Made by a program: the position numbers and the translations under genes | Notes under the pieces: model-generated | Seen by the model: the letters and a program-made list of their open reading frames with translations, nothing else | Databases searched by the model: none | What the model was told of the DNA's origin: nothing | Shown: positions 53,112 through 63,022 of the stretch, in pieces | Layout: each line of letters begins with the position of its first letter | Numbering within the stretch: the first letter of the stretch is position 1 | Source: Vibrio cortegadensis | Lineage (GTDB): Bacteria > Pseudomonadota > Gammaproteobacteria > Enterobacterales > Vibrionaceae | DNA length: 64,000 nt | Reading direction: 5' to 3' | Assembly (NCBI RefSeq): GCF_024347395.1 | Contig: NZ_AP025472.1 | Coordinates: 1,426,001-1,490,000, forward strand

Positions 53112-53639
53112 ATGAACTCAGCAGTTAAACAAGAACGTTTACAAAATCGTCTTGAACCCGAAATTCAGGAGTTCAGAGACTCACGTAAGACGTTACAACT
53201 CGCAACGGTTGATTGCGAAAACAAGCCCAATGTAAGTTATGCGCCGTTTGTACTATTGGATGATGGTTACTATATTTTGATATCGGAAGTAGCAAGGCAC
53301 GCGAGAAATTTACAACAAAACCCAGATGTATCCCTGATGCTTGTCGAAGATGAAGAATCATCTAAGCAACTGTTTGCGAGAAAAAGATTAACCTTTGATG
53401 CAACGGCAATTTTGATTTCTCGTGACGAAGAGAAATGGCAGGAAGCGGTGATAAAGATGAAAGCGCGCTTTGGCGATATTATTGACGGTTTAAGCTCTCT
53501 AGAGGATTTCAAAATGTTCCGCTTGAAACCTATTCAAGGCTTGTTTGTGAAAGGTTTTGGCCAAGCATTCCAAGTGAGTGGTGATGATTTAGTTGATTTT
53601 GTGCATTTAGAGCAAGGGCATAAAAAGCATAAAGCTTAA
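53112..53639 (+). CDS. hutZ: HutZ haem-degrading protein
   Basis: A 175-residue protein with the FMN-binding split-barrel (pyridoxamine oxidase-like) fold: LATVDCENKPNVSYAPFVLLDDGYYILISEVARHARNL is typical. In V. cholerae HutZ binds haem through a C-terminal His and cleaves it; here the C-terminus has several His (DFVHLEQGHKKHKA). AAGGAA stands before the ATG. A strong terminator follows, ending the hutWXZ operon. Confidence 0.93.
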   Translation: MNSAVKQERLQNRLEPEIQEFRDSRKTLQLATVDCENKPNVSYAPFVLLDDGYYILISEVARHARNLQQNPDVSLMLVEDEESSKQLFARKRLTFDATAILISRDEEKWQEAVIKMKARFGDIIDGLSSLEDFKMFRLKPIQGLFVKGFGQAFQVSGDDLVDFVHLEQGHKKHKA

Positions 53640-53664
53640 CAAATTAAACAATAGCAATATAAAA

Positions 53665-53696
53665 ATAAACCCAGGGTAAAACCTGGGTTTATTTTA
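53665..53696 (+). terminator. Terminator after hutZ
   Basis: ATAAACCCAGG (53665-53675), a 6-base loop, CCTGGGTTTAT (53682-53692): a perfect 11-bp stem leading into TTTTATTT. Confidence 0.9.
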
Positions 53697-53821
53697 TTTG
53701 GTGTAGGGTAAACTGGTTACAGATATATAAAAGTGAAAACTCGTATATATAGTAATCTTATCGTTTTACAATCGTATCGTTGAACGCAATAGTAGAATTG
53801 TTCAACCCAATATAGATACAA

Positions 53822-53849
53822 AAATGGCGACCTAAAAAGGTCGCCATTT
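53822..53849 (-). terminator. Terminator after hutA
   Basis: AAATGGCGACC (53822-53832), a 6-base loop, GGTCGCCATTT (53839-53849): a perfect 11-bp stem 30 bases beyond the hutA stop. Read on the minus strand it runs into TTTTTG. Confidence 0.88.
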
Positions 53850-53878
53850 AGCGGTTAGACAATAATATTTACGTAAGA

Positions 53879-56071
53879 TTAGAATTTGTAATCAAGTTCT
53901 ATACCCCAGTTTCGGCCAGCTTGAGCTTTGCGATCTAGGCCATTATCATCAGCCTCCGATCCAATCATATCGTTATATAACCAATACTGTTTATCGAAAG
54001 CGTTGAATAAACCACCACGAACGGTTAGGTCATTCATTGGGCGGTAATATGCTGTTAAGTCCACAAGAGTATAACCTGCAACATTAATATTTTCGTAGCC
54101 GCTATTTGCCCACTTGTCTTTGCTTGCAACCATGTTGATATTTAGCAAGGTACCAAACGTGTGGTTTTCAGAGTCATAACCCAATCCAAGGTTCGATGTT
54201 AATGGTGCAACACTGTCGATTGAGTCACCTGATTCTTTGTCTCGTCCTTCTGCATATGCAATGCTAAGTTTTGAGTAGGTTCCTTTTGGAGCATCAAAAG
54301 CTTCGTCTAATAAGAAAGTAGAGCTAAGTTCAACACCGTAAATTTCTACTGACCCGATATTCTCTTTTGTGTAATGCTCTTTACCATCGTTCGGACCACC
54401 AACTACTTTGCCAAGATACTTTTGGTTGATAAAGTCTGAGTAATCATTGTAGAACGCCATTAACTCTATTTGAGCGGCAGTTGATTGTGCTCGGATACCT
54501 GCTTCATAAGAGATGCTGCTTTCTGCTTTAAGATCTGGGTTAGCATCGATAACGGCACCGCTATCATAGAAATAGTACATATCTTGCAGAGTTGGAGCTT
54601 TAAACCCTTGGCTTATTTGAGCTAATGCACTGAAATTATTATTGAAATGGTAAACCGATCCTAATTTTGCTGTGAATGCATCGTTTTTACTGTCTGGGTA
54701 CTCAGTGCTAAAGCCATCATTCGTTTTAGGCTCAGCCTTAAATGAGTCATATCGAATCCCTGCTGTTAATACCAGTTGTTCGTTTAACAAAAACGCTTGG
54801 TCTTGTAGGAATATTCCGTATTGAGTCATCGTTGCATCGGGCATATCGGTATGACCTGGAGCGACAGTACCTAAATCATATTTGTAGTCGGTATTTTCCG
54901 TTGAGAATTTATTTTCTTTATAGCTAATTCCGTAGGTTAATTGATGGAAACTGTCACCAACATCGGCCAATTTATCAAATTGTGCATCAAATTGAATTGA
55001 ATCATCACTGGCAATACGTTCACGCATACGACGGCCTGATGTATAAGGTGAGCTACCGTAAGAGGTGTCGTAATTTTCAGATAAGGACTCAGTTTGCTGA
55101 ACATTCAGTTTCGATTCAAGGGTATCAAAATATGAATTATTCGCAGTCCACTTATGTTCAACACCCACTCTGAGTCTTGTGGTTGTATCTTTGTTGTAAT
55201 TATCTTTATAGCTAAAACCAGGCATGATGGTATAGCCTTCATATGACAATTCATCTTCATCATATTGCGAAGTGTAATACTCAACGATCGCACCAATTCG
55301 ATGTGATTCATTTAGATTGTAAAATGCTTTCGCTAATAAATTACCCATTTCAGCATCGGCAGGGTTTGATGCACCGCGAGTAGGGCCATCGATGTCGGCA
55401 CCATTACTGTGAGTTTCACTCTCATTGCCCGTTTTATATGTGAGCATGAGCAGTGTTTCTAAATCGGCTTCACGCATCGCCCAAGTACCAGTGGTTTTAG
55501 AACTGGAATCGATACTGTTGTAGCTAGTCTTAGCTTCAAACGCATTCTCGTCGCTGTCGGTTCTTAAGATGTCGTCAGGGTTTTTCGTCTGCATCAATAC
55601 CGTACCACCTAACGCATCTGAACCGTAAAGAGTTGAGGATGGACCTTTATTCACCTCAATCACTTTCAAAGTATCGATCTCGATACTGCTAGGGTATTTA
55701 CGCTGCTCGTTAGCGCCTGGGTTATAGGGAGTAGGCTGCTGAACACCATCAACCAACACTTTGATTCGGCTATCGCTCATCCCTCGAATAGTAAAACCAG
55801 ATAGCCCAAATCGACCACCACCGTTCGCGGTCACGCCTGGAGTGTACTTTAATGCATCCTGAATGCTGTTCGACATGGTATTGTCAATATCATTACTGGA
55901 TACAGTCGAAATTGAACTGGAGACATCTTTTAGATTTTGTTCAGTTCTCGTCGCTGAAACAACAACCTCATCAAACATTGTGGCTTGGGAGTTTGATGTA
56001 TCTTGAGCGTAAATACTGGGTGATACAGCCGCAAAAATAGAAGCGGCTAAAAGGGTTTTCTTGGCAGACAT
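53879..56071 (-). CDS. hutA: TonB-dependent haem receptor HutA
   Basis: A 730-residue outer-membrane receptor: signal peptide MSAKKTLLAASIFAAVSPSI up to YAQ, TonB box DEVVVSATR near residue 31, plug domain and barrel. The haem-receptor boxes appear as FKAPTLQDMYY (FRAP-like) followed by NANPDLKAESS (NPNL-like), typical of the HutA/HemR group. I start at ATG 56071, which has AAGGA upstream; the longer frame would put charged residues before the signal peptide. A Fur box lies upstream and a terminator downstream. Confidence 0.9.
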   Translation of the reverse strand: MSAKKTLLAASIFAAVSPSIYAQDTSNSQATMFDEVVVSATRTEQNLKDVSSSISTVSSNDIDNTMSNSIQDALKYTPGVTANGGGRFGLSGFTIRGMSDSRIKVLVDGVQQPTPYNPGANEQRKYPSSIEIDTLKVIEVNKGPSSTLYGSDALGGTVLMQTKNPDDILRTDSDENAFEAKTSYNSIDSSSKTTGTWAMREADLETLLMLTYKTGNESETHSNGADIDGPTRGASNPADAEMGNLLAKAFYNLNESHRIGAIVEYYTSQYDEDELSYEGYTIMPGFSYKDNYNKDTTTRLRVGVEHKWTANNSYFDTLESKLNVQQTESLSENYDTSYGSSPYTSGRRMRERIASDDSIQFDAQFDKLADVGDSFHQLTYGISYKENKFSTENTDYKYDLGTVAPGHTDMPDATMTQYGIFLQDQAFLLNEQLVLTAGIRYDSFKAEPKTNDGFSTEYPDSKNDAFTAKLGSVYHFNNNFSALAQISQGFKAPTLQDMYYFYDSGAVIDANPDLKAESSISYEAGIRAQSTAAQIELMAFYNDYSDFINQKYLGKVVGGPNDGKEHYTKENIGSVEIYGVELSSTFLLDEAFDAPKGTYSKLSIAYAEGRDKESGDSIDSVAPLTSNLGLGYDSENHTFGTLLNINMVASKDKWANSGYENINVAGYTLVDLTAYYRPMNDLTVRGGLFNAFDKQYWLYNDMIGSEADDNGLDRKAQAGRNWGIELDYKF

Positions 56072-56125
56072 ATGTTTTCCTTTATCGTGTCTTTTTTCAT
56101 CCAGCAAGATGATACATAATGCGAA

Positions 56126-56140
56126 TGATAATTGCTATCA
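56126..56140 (-). promoter_or_regulatory. Fur box upstream of hutA
   Basis: TGATAATTGCTATCA is a near-palindrome with 12 of 14 matches to the 7-1-7 Fur consensus, about 55 bases before the hutA ATG. The remaining bases up to about 56530 show no gene or structure I can name. Confidence 0.72.
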
Positions 56141-56536
56141 TTGTTATTTATAATAATTGTAAAGATTGTGATAATTGAATTGATCCCTGAATATTTGCTG
56201 CATCACAATTAATAACGCTGTGCATCCAGTGGCATTTGGTGGGGTTGTTTTCTGCGATTAGGGTACTAGCAGTGAGTATTACGTACTGCCATTTATAAAT
56301 TAGCTTGGAATTTTATGATTTGAGTCAAAGATGCGTTTAGTTCTATTGTCTGCTTTTGATACAAAGTAGTTTCGAATTGTTTTTTCTGTAAAATTATGGG
56401 CCTTAGCGTTTCAGTGTATTTCTCTGTAAAATTTAGAATGAATGTCATATTCATATTTTGAGTAATTTAACTATTGCTAATGTAAGAGCTGTGAAACTCA
56501 TAAGCTTAGTTTGATTAGCTACATCCATTTGGTTGT

Positions 56537-58342
56537 ATGTGGTCATATTTAGAATCAGTGCAATTAGTTGCTCAAGGTATAGGATTTATAGTTGTGAATG
56601 CGATTAGAGAAATGAATCAGACTACTTGTTATAAACAGATAATCTCAAACTCTCGTTTATCTGAAGTATTGAGGTATGATAGTGAACTCTTTTTTTCTAT
56701 ATTACACAACAGTTCTAATGCTATTTTAATAACCAATAATCAAGTCGAAATTGTTTATGTAAATAAGCAATTTGAAACCATAAGCGGTTATAAACTGTGT
56801 GAAATAATTGGGAAAAACCCACGTTTTTTGAAATCAAAATTTACCCCCGAAGAGACTCATTACAGCCTCAAAAAAGCATTAGTTGATCGACAGGTATGGG
56901 AAGGTGAGTTCATTAATATTCACAAGAGTGGCACTGAATATTTTGAACATGCGGTAATTAGTCCTATTAAAAGTACAGATCAACATCTATTGGGATTTTT
57001 TGCAGAAAAAAGAGACATCACTGAATTAAAATCGGAACAGGCACGAAGCCATAAAATAGGGTATCTAGATTCATTAACAAACTTATCAAACCGTCGATAT
57101 TTTATTAAGGCAGTCGAGCGATTGTTTACGATCCCAAAAGAAGATAGGCCTGATTTTTCGATACTGTTTATTGATCTCAATCGTTTTAAAGAAATAAATG
57201 ATGGCTATGGGCATGAAGTTGGTGATCAAATATTAATTGAAGCGGCTAAACGATTTAATCAACAATGTAATTTGAACGATATCTTAGCCAGAGTGGGTGG
57301 CGATGAGTTTGTCTGCCTTCATATTCACACAGATTCATTCAGTGCAAAAACATTGGCTCGACACTTAACTGCTTCACTTGTACCTGATTTTAAAGTGGCG
57401 GGTAGCGAATTAAATATTAGCGCCAGTATTGGTTTTTCATCTTGGCCTAATGATGGTAATTCGATGAAAGAACTGCTCATCGCCGCTGACTTTGCTATGT
57501 ATGAGTCAAAGAATTCTAATAGAAATATTTTTCAATTTAATCAGAAGCTCAAGAACAAATTAGAGCGTGAATATTTATTAGCGAAGAAGATAACTAAAGC
57601 AGATTTCTTTCTTGTTTATCAACCGAAAGTTAACTTAAAAACAATGCAAGTAGCGGGTGCTGAGGCTTTGCTTCGTTGGGATGATCCTGACTTAGGCACA
57701 ATTTCACCTTATGAGTTTATTCCCATTGCTGAAAGTCGAGGAATGATTCGGAAAATAGGTTTTTGGGTGCTAAGGGAAACATGCACTCAATTAAATCGTT
57801 GGAAAAATGAAGGTTTTGATTTTCCTGGGCGTGTTTCGATTAATTTATCTATACATCAAGTTGAGCATGAAGAGTGCTACCAAGATATTATGGATATCAT
57901 AAATGAAACGAACGCGCCTATCAGGAAAATAGAGTTTGAGGTGACAGAGTCTGCAATGATGCAGCACCCAGACAAAGTAAAAAAGGTGATAAATAAGCTG
58001 AGCCACGAAGGTTTTAAGTTCTCTATCGACGACTTTGGTACAGGCTTCTCATCTTTATCCTATTTAACCACTTTAGATGCACATATTCTTAAGATAGATA
58101 AGTCATTCATTGATGGGATGAACCAAAATAGAAATAGCAGGACTGTCGTAAAGTCTATCATTAATCTTTCTCATAGCCTGGATATTAAAGTCTTGGCAGA
58201 GGGGGTGGAATCAAGAGATCAATTGAAAACTTTATTACTACTTGGATGTGACATGATACAAGGGTATTACTTTTCTCAACCAGTATTGCCTGTGCAACTA
58301 CAGCAAGTGGTATCTTCGATTAATCACCAAATACCTGATTAA
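56537..58342 (+). CDS. PAS-GGDEF-EAL cyclic di-GMP signalling protein
   Basis: A 601-residue protein. A PAS domain (about 50-165, NAILITNNQVEIVYVNKQFETISGY) precedes a GGDEF domain with intact GGDEF at 254-258 and an EAL domain with EALLRW at 376-381, EVTES, DDFGTGFSSLSYL and AEGVES. Both catalytic signatures look intact; the usual inhibitory RxxD is not evident before GGDEF. No membrane helix is clear, so it is probably cytoplasmic. ATG 56537 lacks a ribosome-binding site; in-frame ATG 56612 with AGAG upstream is a good alternative. Confidence 0.88.
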   Translation: MWSYLESVQLVAQGIGFIVVNAIREMNQTTCYKQIISNSRLSEVLRYDSELFFSILHNSSNAILITNNQVEIVYVNKQFETISGYKLCEIIGKNPRFLKSKFTPEETHYSLKKALVDRQVWEGEFINIHKSGTEYFEHAVISPIKSTDQHLLGFFAEKRDITELKSEQARSHKIGYLDSLTNLSNRRYFIKAVERLFTIPKEDRPDFSILFIDLNRFKEINDGYGHEVGDQILIEAAKRFNQQCNLNDILARVGGDEFVCLHIHTDSFSAKTLARHLTASLVPDFKVAGSELNISASIGFSSWPNDGNSMKELLIAADFAMYESKNSNRNIFQFNQKLKNKLEREYLLAKKITKADFFLVYQPKVNLKTMQVAGAEALLRWDDPDLGTISPYEFIPIAESRGMIRKIGFWVLRETCTQLNRWKNEGFDFPGRVSINLSIHQVEHEECYQDIMDIINETNAPIRKIEFEVTESAMMQHPDKVKKVINKLSHEGFKFSIDDFGTGFSSLSYLTTLDAHILKIDKSFIDGMNQNRNSRTVVKSIINLSHSLDIKVLAEGVESRDQLKTLLLLGCDMIQGYYFSQPVLPVQLQQVVSSINHQIPD

Positions 58343-58520
58343 TAGCTAGGGAATTCGATAACCTTCAATAGATGCAATAACGTGTCGTTAACCTCAGACC
58401 TAAATTCGCCATTAGATCGATGACTGTAACGGTTTTGGTACTTGCTGACCGCTTGAACTCATATATGATGGAGATAACAAGAGTTTACCTGTAGCGACAC
58501 GGAAACGGTATTTATAAGCG

Positions 58521-59333
58521 ATGAGCAATGAACAAAACAGAGTAAGAAAAGCGACGCGGGTTGAAAGTGTCATGAACTCCGCCATGTGGCACTTGGCTCA
58601 AAGAGATATGACTGAGAGTGAGCTGTTAGCAAAATTACGAGTTAAGACAGACAACCAAGCTTGGATTGATGAGACTTTAGAAAAACTTCGTGGGTTCGGA
58701 TATTTAAAATCTGATAATGATTTTGCTATTCAATTTATTGAACGCTCATTCTTCAGCGAATATGGATCTGGCTACATTACAGAGAAGCTTAAGAAAAAGG
58801 GCATTAAGAGTGATGTCATTTCTGAAGCAATTGAAAGAGTCAAAGAAGATAAACAGATAGACGAACAAGACATTGTGACAGAGCGAATCAATAACTATTA
58901 CTCTGAATTCAATATGAGTAGAGAAAAGCTAACAGCGACGCTCCAAAAAAGAGGTTTTAGTTACGCGCAAGTAAAAGAGGCCATCGCTCAACATCCCCAA
59001 TCTTCACAGCTGCAATCAAATTTAGAAATCAAGGCAGCCAAAGCTGATCTAGAAAAAGAAGTGCTGAAATACGTTCGCAAAGGCAAGGGATTGACGGTCA
59101 TCCGCCAAGAACTGCGTCAGAGAAAGATTGACATTACTGATCTCGATGCGCTGATTGAAAAATTGGTCTCAACTGAAGAGGTGGATTTTTTCTCATCATG
59201 CCTAGAGCAGTTAGAAAAGAAAAACTACGATGTGGCTAACCATAAAGAACGAAGCAAGGCCTATGCGATGTTGACCCGTAAAGGTTTTTCATCTGAAGAA
59301 ATTAACTATGCATTGAGTGAAATAGGCCAATAA
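58521..59333 (+). CDS. Long RecX-like protein
   Basis: A 270-residue all-helical protein built of RecX-type three-helix repeats: MWHLAQRDMTESELLAKLRVK near 22-42, KLRGFGYLKSDNDFAIQFIERS near 57-78, and later copies TLQKRGFSYAQVKEAIA and MLTRKGFSSEEINYAL. RecX proteins that inhibit RecA are usually 150-170 residues and sit next to recA; this one is much longer and recA is not in the window. It may regulate recombination or be a RecX-derived paralogue with another task (inference). No promoter motif recognised. Confidence 0.78.
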   Translation: MSNEQNRVRKATRVESVMNSAMWHLAQRDMTESELLAKLRVKTDNQAWIDETLEKLRGFGYLKSDNDFAIQFIERSFFSEYGSGYITEKLKKKGIKSDVISEAIERVKEDKQIDEQDIVTERINNYYSEFNMSREKLTATLQKRGFSYAQVKEAIAQHPQSSQLQSNLEIKAAKADLEKEVLKYVRKGKGLTVIRQELRQRKIDITDLDALIEKLVSTEEVDFFSSCLEQLEKKNYDVANHKERSKAYAMLTRKGFSSEEINYALSEIGQ

Positions 59334-59381
59334 TACTCGTGATTAAGTTTAGATTTTTGGAAATCCAAGCTTCTAGTACTA

Positions 59382-59456
59382 AAGCATTATGAACCTAAGC
59401 ATTATGAACCTATGCATTATGTATCTATGCTTTACGTATCTAAGCGTTATGTACCT
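59382..59456. repeat. 15-bp tandem repeat, five units
   Basis: Five head-to-tail 15-bp units start at 59382, 59397, 59412, 59427 and 59442. The first two are identical (AAGCATTATGAACCT); the others differ at a few positions (ATGCATTATGTATCT, ATGCTTTACGTATCT, AAGCGTTATGTACCT). The tract lies between the RecX-like and DUF3187 genes. It is open on the minus strand but I do not count it as coding. Confidence 0.85.
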
Positions 59457-59538
59457 AAGCAAGAATGCCAATGAAAGATTTGCGGTTAGTTTTTTGGGAC
59501 TAGCCGCAACCGTATGGTTATATGTACTAACGATAAAT

Positions 59539-60483
59539 CTAAATGATAAAACGTAAACCAATAGTAAACGCAATATCGGTACTGTTATCCATATTACGTG
59601 CGTTTTCGCTCATAGAAAAATCCAATGCGACCCTCTCCAAACTATAACGATACCCCAAAACTACTTCATTTGAAGGCTCTGAAAAGTCATCGTTGCTTTC
59701 AGCCCAACCACTATAGTTGTGTGATTCAATGATGACGCTATGCTTATTATTGAACGCGTAGTTGTAACCCACAGCCCACATTCCAGCTTGCTTAGTTAGT
59801 AGTTCATTCGGTATGTCTGATGAACTTCGATTAACCACGCCAAGCATAGAGTGGAAAGTATGTTTTTCATTTCTGAAGCTGTAGTTGATCTGAACACCTT
59901 GCTCAAAGCTGTCACGCTTGAACGGCCCTGAGTTCACAAAGTTATAGTAGATGGAGAACCCAGCGGATAGAGAGTGATTTGTATCAGAGTAGAAACGGTA
60001 CTCATTATATGACGTTAATGCATTAGTTAGGGTTTCCCCTTCAAAATCATTGATTTCAATTCCTAACTCAGGAATTGAGATATGAAATTGATCTTGAGGA
60101 ACTTCATCTCGTCCATTCTGACCAATTCCAAAGAAATCGTGGAAGTTGTGAGTTAATTCATCCAAACCATTATCACGCGCAACAATCCTTTTAAACCCAA
60201 CCTCTGATTTCCAGCGGCTATTCACTTGCCAAAGAATGGCAATATCTGCTTGGTTTTGATAGAAATCTAGAAAATAGTCACTAGTCTCTGCCCAAACGCT
60301 AGCTTGATTGTATGATGATTTTACTTCAAATGAACCGGGAGCGAGAGCATTGGAATCACGAAGTTGCAGAGATAATACATTTGAGTGTATTGGCGATTGT
60401 GCATACGAGTATATTGGTTGGCTCGCGAATGCATGAGAACAGTAAATAATTGGTAGAATGAATAGTAACTGACGGTTTTTCAT
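59539..60483 (-). CDS. DUF3187 outer-membrane protein
   Basis: A 314-residue exported protein (signal peptide to about Ala20, CSHAFA) of the DUF3187 family, predicted to be an outer-membrane beta-barrel: alternating hydrophobic strands through the chain and a C-terminus ending ITGLRFII-like (IAFTIGLRFII). Function unknown. It follows the DUF885 gene on the same strand after a strong terminator, so it has its own promoter. Confidence 0.82.
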   Translation of the reverse strand: MKNRQLLFILPIIYCSHAFASQPIYSYAQSPIHSNVLSLQLRDSNALAPGSFEVKSSYNQASVWAETSDYFLDFYQNQADIAILWQVNSRWKSEVGFKRIVARDNGLDELTHNFHDFFGIGQNGRDEVPQDQFHISIPELGIEINDFEGETLTNALTSYNEYRFYSDTNHSLSAGFSIYYNFVNSGPFKRDSFEQGVQINYSFRNEKHTFHSMLGVVNRSSSDIPNELLTKQAGMWAVGYNYAFNNKHSVIIESHNYSGWAESNDDFSEPSNEVVLGYRYSLERVALDFSMSENARNMDNSTDIAFTIGLRFII

Positions 60484-60576
60484 TGGCTTATGAATGAGTA
60501 AATAATAACCATATTATGGGCTAAAAATAGACAATAATACACTGTTTTTTATTTTGTAACGGATTAGGCTTACAAC

Positions 60577-60607
60577 AAAAAAAGCCTACTGATGAATAGT
60601 AGGCTTT
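60577..60607 (-). terminator. Terminator after the DUF885 lipoprotein gene
   Basis: AAAGCCTACT (60581-60590), a 7-base loop, AGTAGGCTTT (60598-60607). Read on the minus strand it is followed by a T run (complement of 60577-60580 and beyond). Perfect 10-bp stem. Confidence 0.9.
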
Positions 60608-60635
60608 AACTGTATTTTTATACAGTGCGTCGGGG

Positions 60636-62645
60636 TTATTGTGTTTTAATCCAATTCTCGATGCTGGTTTCAACGACTTCCATCGGTTGATCACCATATT
60701 TCAACAGTTGATCATGGAAAGCGGCCCAATCAAAGTTGTCACCAAGTTCCGTCTGAGCTTTTTCAAGCAAACTTTTTATGACTAAGTAGCCTGATTTGTA
60801 AGATACCGCCTGTCCTACGTATGCCGCATAACGGTAAGTTTCAGACTCAATATCGCCAACACCCAGTGCAGAGTTTGCACTCATGTATGTACGAGCTTGT
60901 TCAATACTCCAACCTTTAGCGTGGATACCGGTATCTACCGCAAGGCGCATGTTACGTAATTGCGCTTCATTCAAGCTACCAAAGTACTGTAGGGCGTTAC
61001 ACTCTTCAACATCGTTGTAAATACCGCCTTGGAAGGTCGTGTAATCAAGGCCGGTTTTACACATACCTGTGGCATCAACAAACGTTGGTTTACCATCAGC
61101 ATTAAGCGTCCCGTAAATTTTCATTTCCAACCCTAGCCATTCAGTGTAAAGCGCCCAACCTTCAGCGTAAGCGGTGTACCATACGCCTTTAATGTAATCA
61201 GGTTTATCTGCTGGTGGATACTCAATTGAGTAAGCATTTTGAAAGTGGTGTCCAGGTGCTGCTTCATGAAGAAGTAGAGTAGAAACATTCCACTTTTGTA
61301 AGCTGTAGTTTGGGTTGGTATTCAAGTTAAATTCATTGTTACCATAAGATGCCACACCAGCATAAGCTTCTCGTGAAGCAGGAGTAGGGACTACGGTATA
61401 ATCCGCTTGAATTGGTTTGAAATATCCAGCGACAACATCATTGGCATCAGTTTTGAAAATGTTGTAGTCAGTTAATGCAGCTTCACATGCACTTTTATCT
61501 GATGCTGTTGCACATAACGTCGCGTATTCAGTGCCTGTGATTGTGCGACCATCGCGGCCGTAGAAGAACTGTTCACTGTTTAAATAATCAAAGAACTCGC
61601 TTAGGTTAATATTTCCGCTACCGTCATCAATAACAAACTCACGGCTAACGACACTGGTTCCATTGTGCCAATTTGCGGTAATTTTTGCTCCGCGTTTACT
61701 AACAATAAGTGCTGCAACTCTTTCCATCTCAGCTTTTGCATCGGCAACGAGCTCTTCACCAAGCTGGCTTAGTTCCATTGCGGGTTTGCCAGTCGTACTG
61801 TTTCTATCTAATTGCCATTGATACCAAGCTTGGCCATTTGGAAGATCCCCCCAACCAATGTTCGTATCTGATATGTCACCAACAGGACCACGAGCCGCAG
61901 TATAATAATCGCCTTCAAGGAAGGAAATTAATGTGCCTAATGCCGCAATTGAGTCGTCGACCGCTTTTTCATATTCAGGCGTGAAGTCGCTACCAGATAA
62001 TGTTTTTAAGTCATTAAGCCCGACTTTAAGCAATGCGTAGTTATCTTTCGCTACCGTCTCTTTTGTGGCATCAACGAGACGAGTGATAAGCACTTTTGGC
62101 AATTGCGCACTATCAATAATACCTAAGGAATAGAGAGCCTTCAGGTTGTTAACCCAAGAGGTGTATTCTCGAATAACTTGAATTTGATCGCGGTATGCTT
62201 CAAGATTTTTTTGTTTGTCGCCTGCATATTCAGCATTCCACTCGATGTAATTATAGAAATGAGTAATAGGGACGGAAAAATTACCGAAGCGCGTATTCGC
62301 AAGGGATGCGCCGCGTAAAGAGATATTACGATCGAACAAGAAGGTGTCGTAATAAATCTTATCTTCATCCGATAAGGCGTCTCGATCGACCATCTCTAGT
62401 TTATCAAGATAGAGTAGGTCAACTGATTGCCGAGATGCAGCCATTTGATCCGTAACTTGACCGAAATTAGTACTATCTAGAGTCTTCATTGCACTTTTGT
62501 AATCCGTGAAGACTTCGCGCATTTGTACTGCAGAATCCTGTGTTGGTTGCTCGATGATTGTCGTGTCATCATTACAGCCAGCTAATGCGGTAACAGCCAT
62601 CACTGCAAGAGCAATAGGGCGAAGATGTAACTTACCGTTTTTCAT
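60636..62645 (-). CDS. DUF885 lipoprotein, putative metallopeptidase
   Basis: A 669-residue exported lipoprotein: signal peptide with lipobox TALAGC, lipidated Cys24. The DUF885 domain fills the rest, with the metal-site motif HEAAPGHHFQ near residue 458 and a later EGWALYTEW, which supplies the second-site Glu. DUF885 proteins are annotated as carboxypeptidase-like metallohydrolases. It stands alone between strong terminator and a 377-base gap. Confidence 0.87.
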   Translation of the reverse strand: MKNGKLHLRPIALAVMAVTALAGCNDDTTIIEQPTQDSAVQMREVFTDYKSAMKTLDSTNFGQVTDQMAASRQSVDLLYLDKLEMVDRDALSDEDKIYYDTFLFDRNISLRGASLANTRFGNFSVPITHFYNYIEWNAEYAGDKQKNLEAYRDQIQVIREYTSWVNNLKALYSLGIIDSAQLPKVLITRLVDATKETVAKDNYALLKVGLNDLKTLSGSDFTPEYEKAVDDSIAALGTLISFLEGDYYTAARGPVGDISDTNIGWGDLPNGQAWYQWQLDRNSTTGKPAMELSQLGEELVADAKAEMERVAALIVSKRGAKITANWHNGTSVVSREFVIDDGSGNINLSEFFDYLNSEQFFYGRDGRTITGTEYATLCATASDKSACEAALTDYNIFKTDANDVVAGYFKPIQADYTVVPTPASREAYAGVASYGNNEFNLNTNPNYSLQKWNVSTLLLHEAAPGHHFQNAYSIEYPPADKPDYIKGVWYTAYAEGWALYTEWLGLEMKIYGTLNADGKPTFVDATGMCKTGLDYTTFQGGIYNDVEECNALQYFGSLNEAQLRNMRLAVDTGIHAKGWSIEQARTYMSANSALGVGDIESETYRYAAYVGQAVSYKSGYLVIKSLLEKAQTELGDNFDWAAFHDQLLKYGDQPMEVVETSIENWIKTQ

Positions 62646-63022
62646 GCTTATTCCCTCATTGAATGAATTGCAATCATCCTAATGCTGAATAACACAATTA
62701 AAAATGCACCACCTTTATAAATGCGAACGTGTGCATATGGCGATTTGTGAAATAATATCCCAAAAAAGTTAAGGGTTTTTATTCTGGTGTTGCATTAATA
62801 AAGCAATGTAAGCAACTGCTTAATAAAAAATAATACAAATATATAACTAATTACCCATCAAAAACTGGTTAATTATTTTAGCGTCGATCTTGTCGTAATT
62901 GAGTAGGTGATCACAAAATATGTTCAAAAAACAAACAGAAAAATTGTCATTGAAAGGTCATTTAGGCGTATCTGACTTTACAGATACGTCGCCATTTTAT
63001 GAATGCTAGCTGTTAACGATAC
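62646..63022. other. Intergenic region with one hairpin
   Basis: The gap between the DUF885 promoter and the GST stop codon. The only structure seen is an inverted repeat, CGTATCTG (62967-62974), 6-base loop, CAGATACG (62981-62988), extended by one G-T and one G-C pair. It may end GST transcription though it lacks a T run on that strand. No open frame or RNA fold recognised. Confidence 0.45.

Noticed and set aside
59379..59573. Minus-strand open frame across the 15-bp repeat
   Set aside because: The frame is open only because 15 is a multiple of three; no ribosome-binding site and it overlaps the 3' end of the DUF3187 gene.
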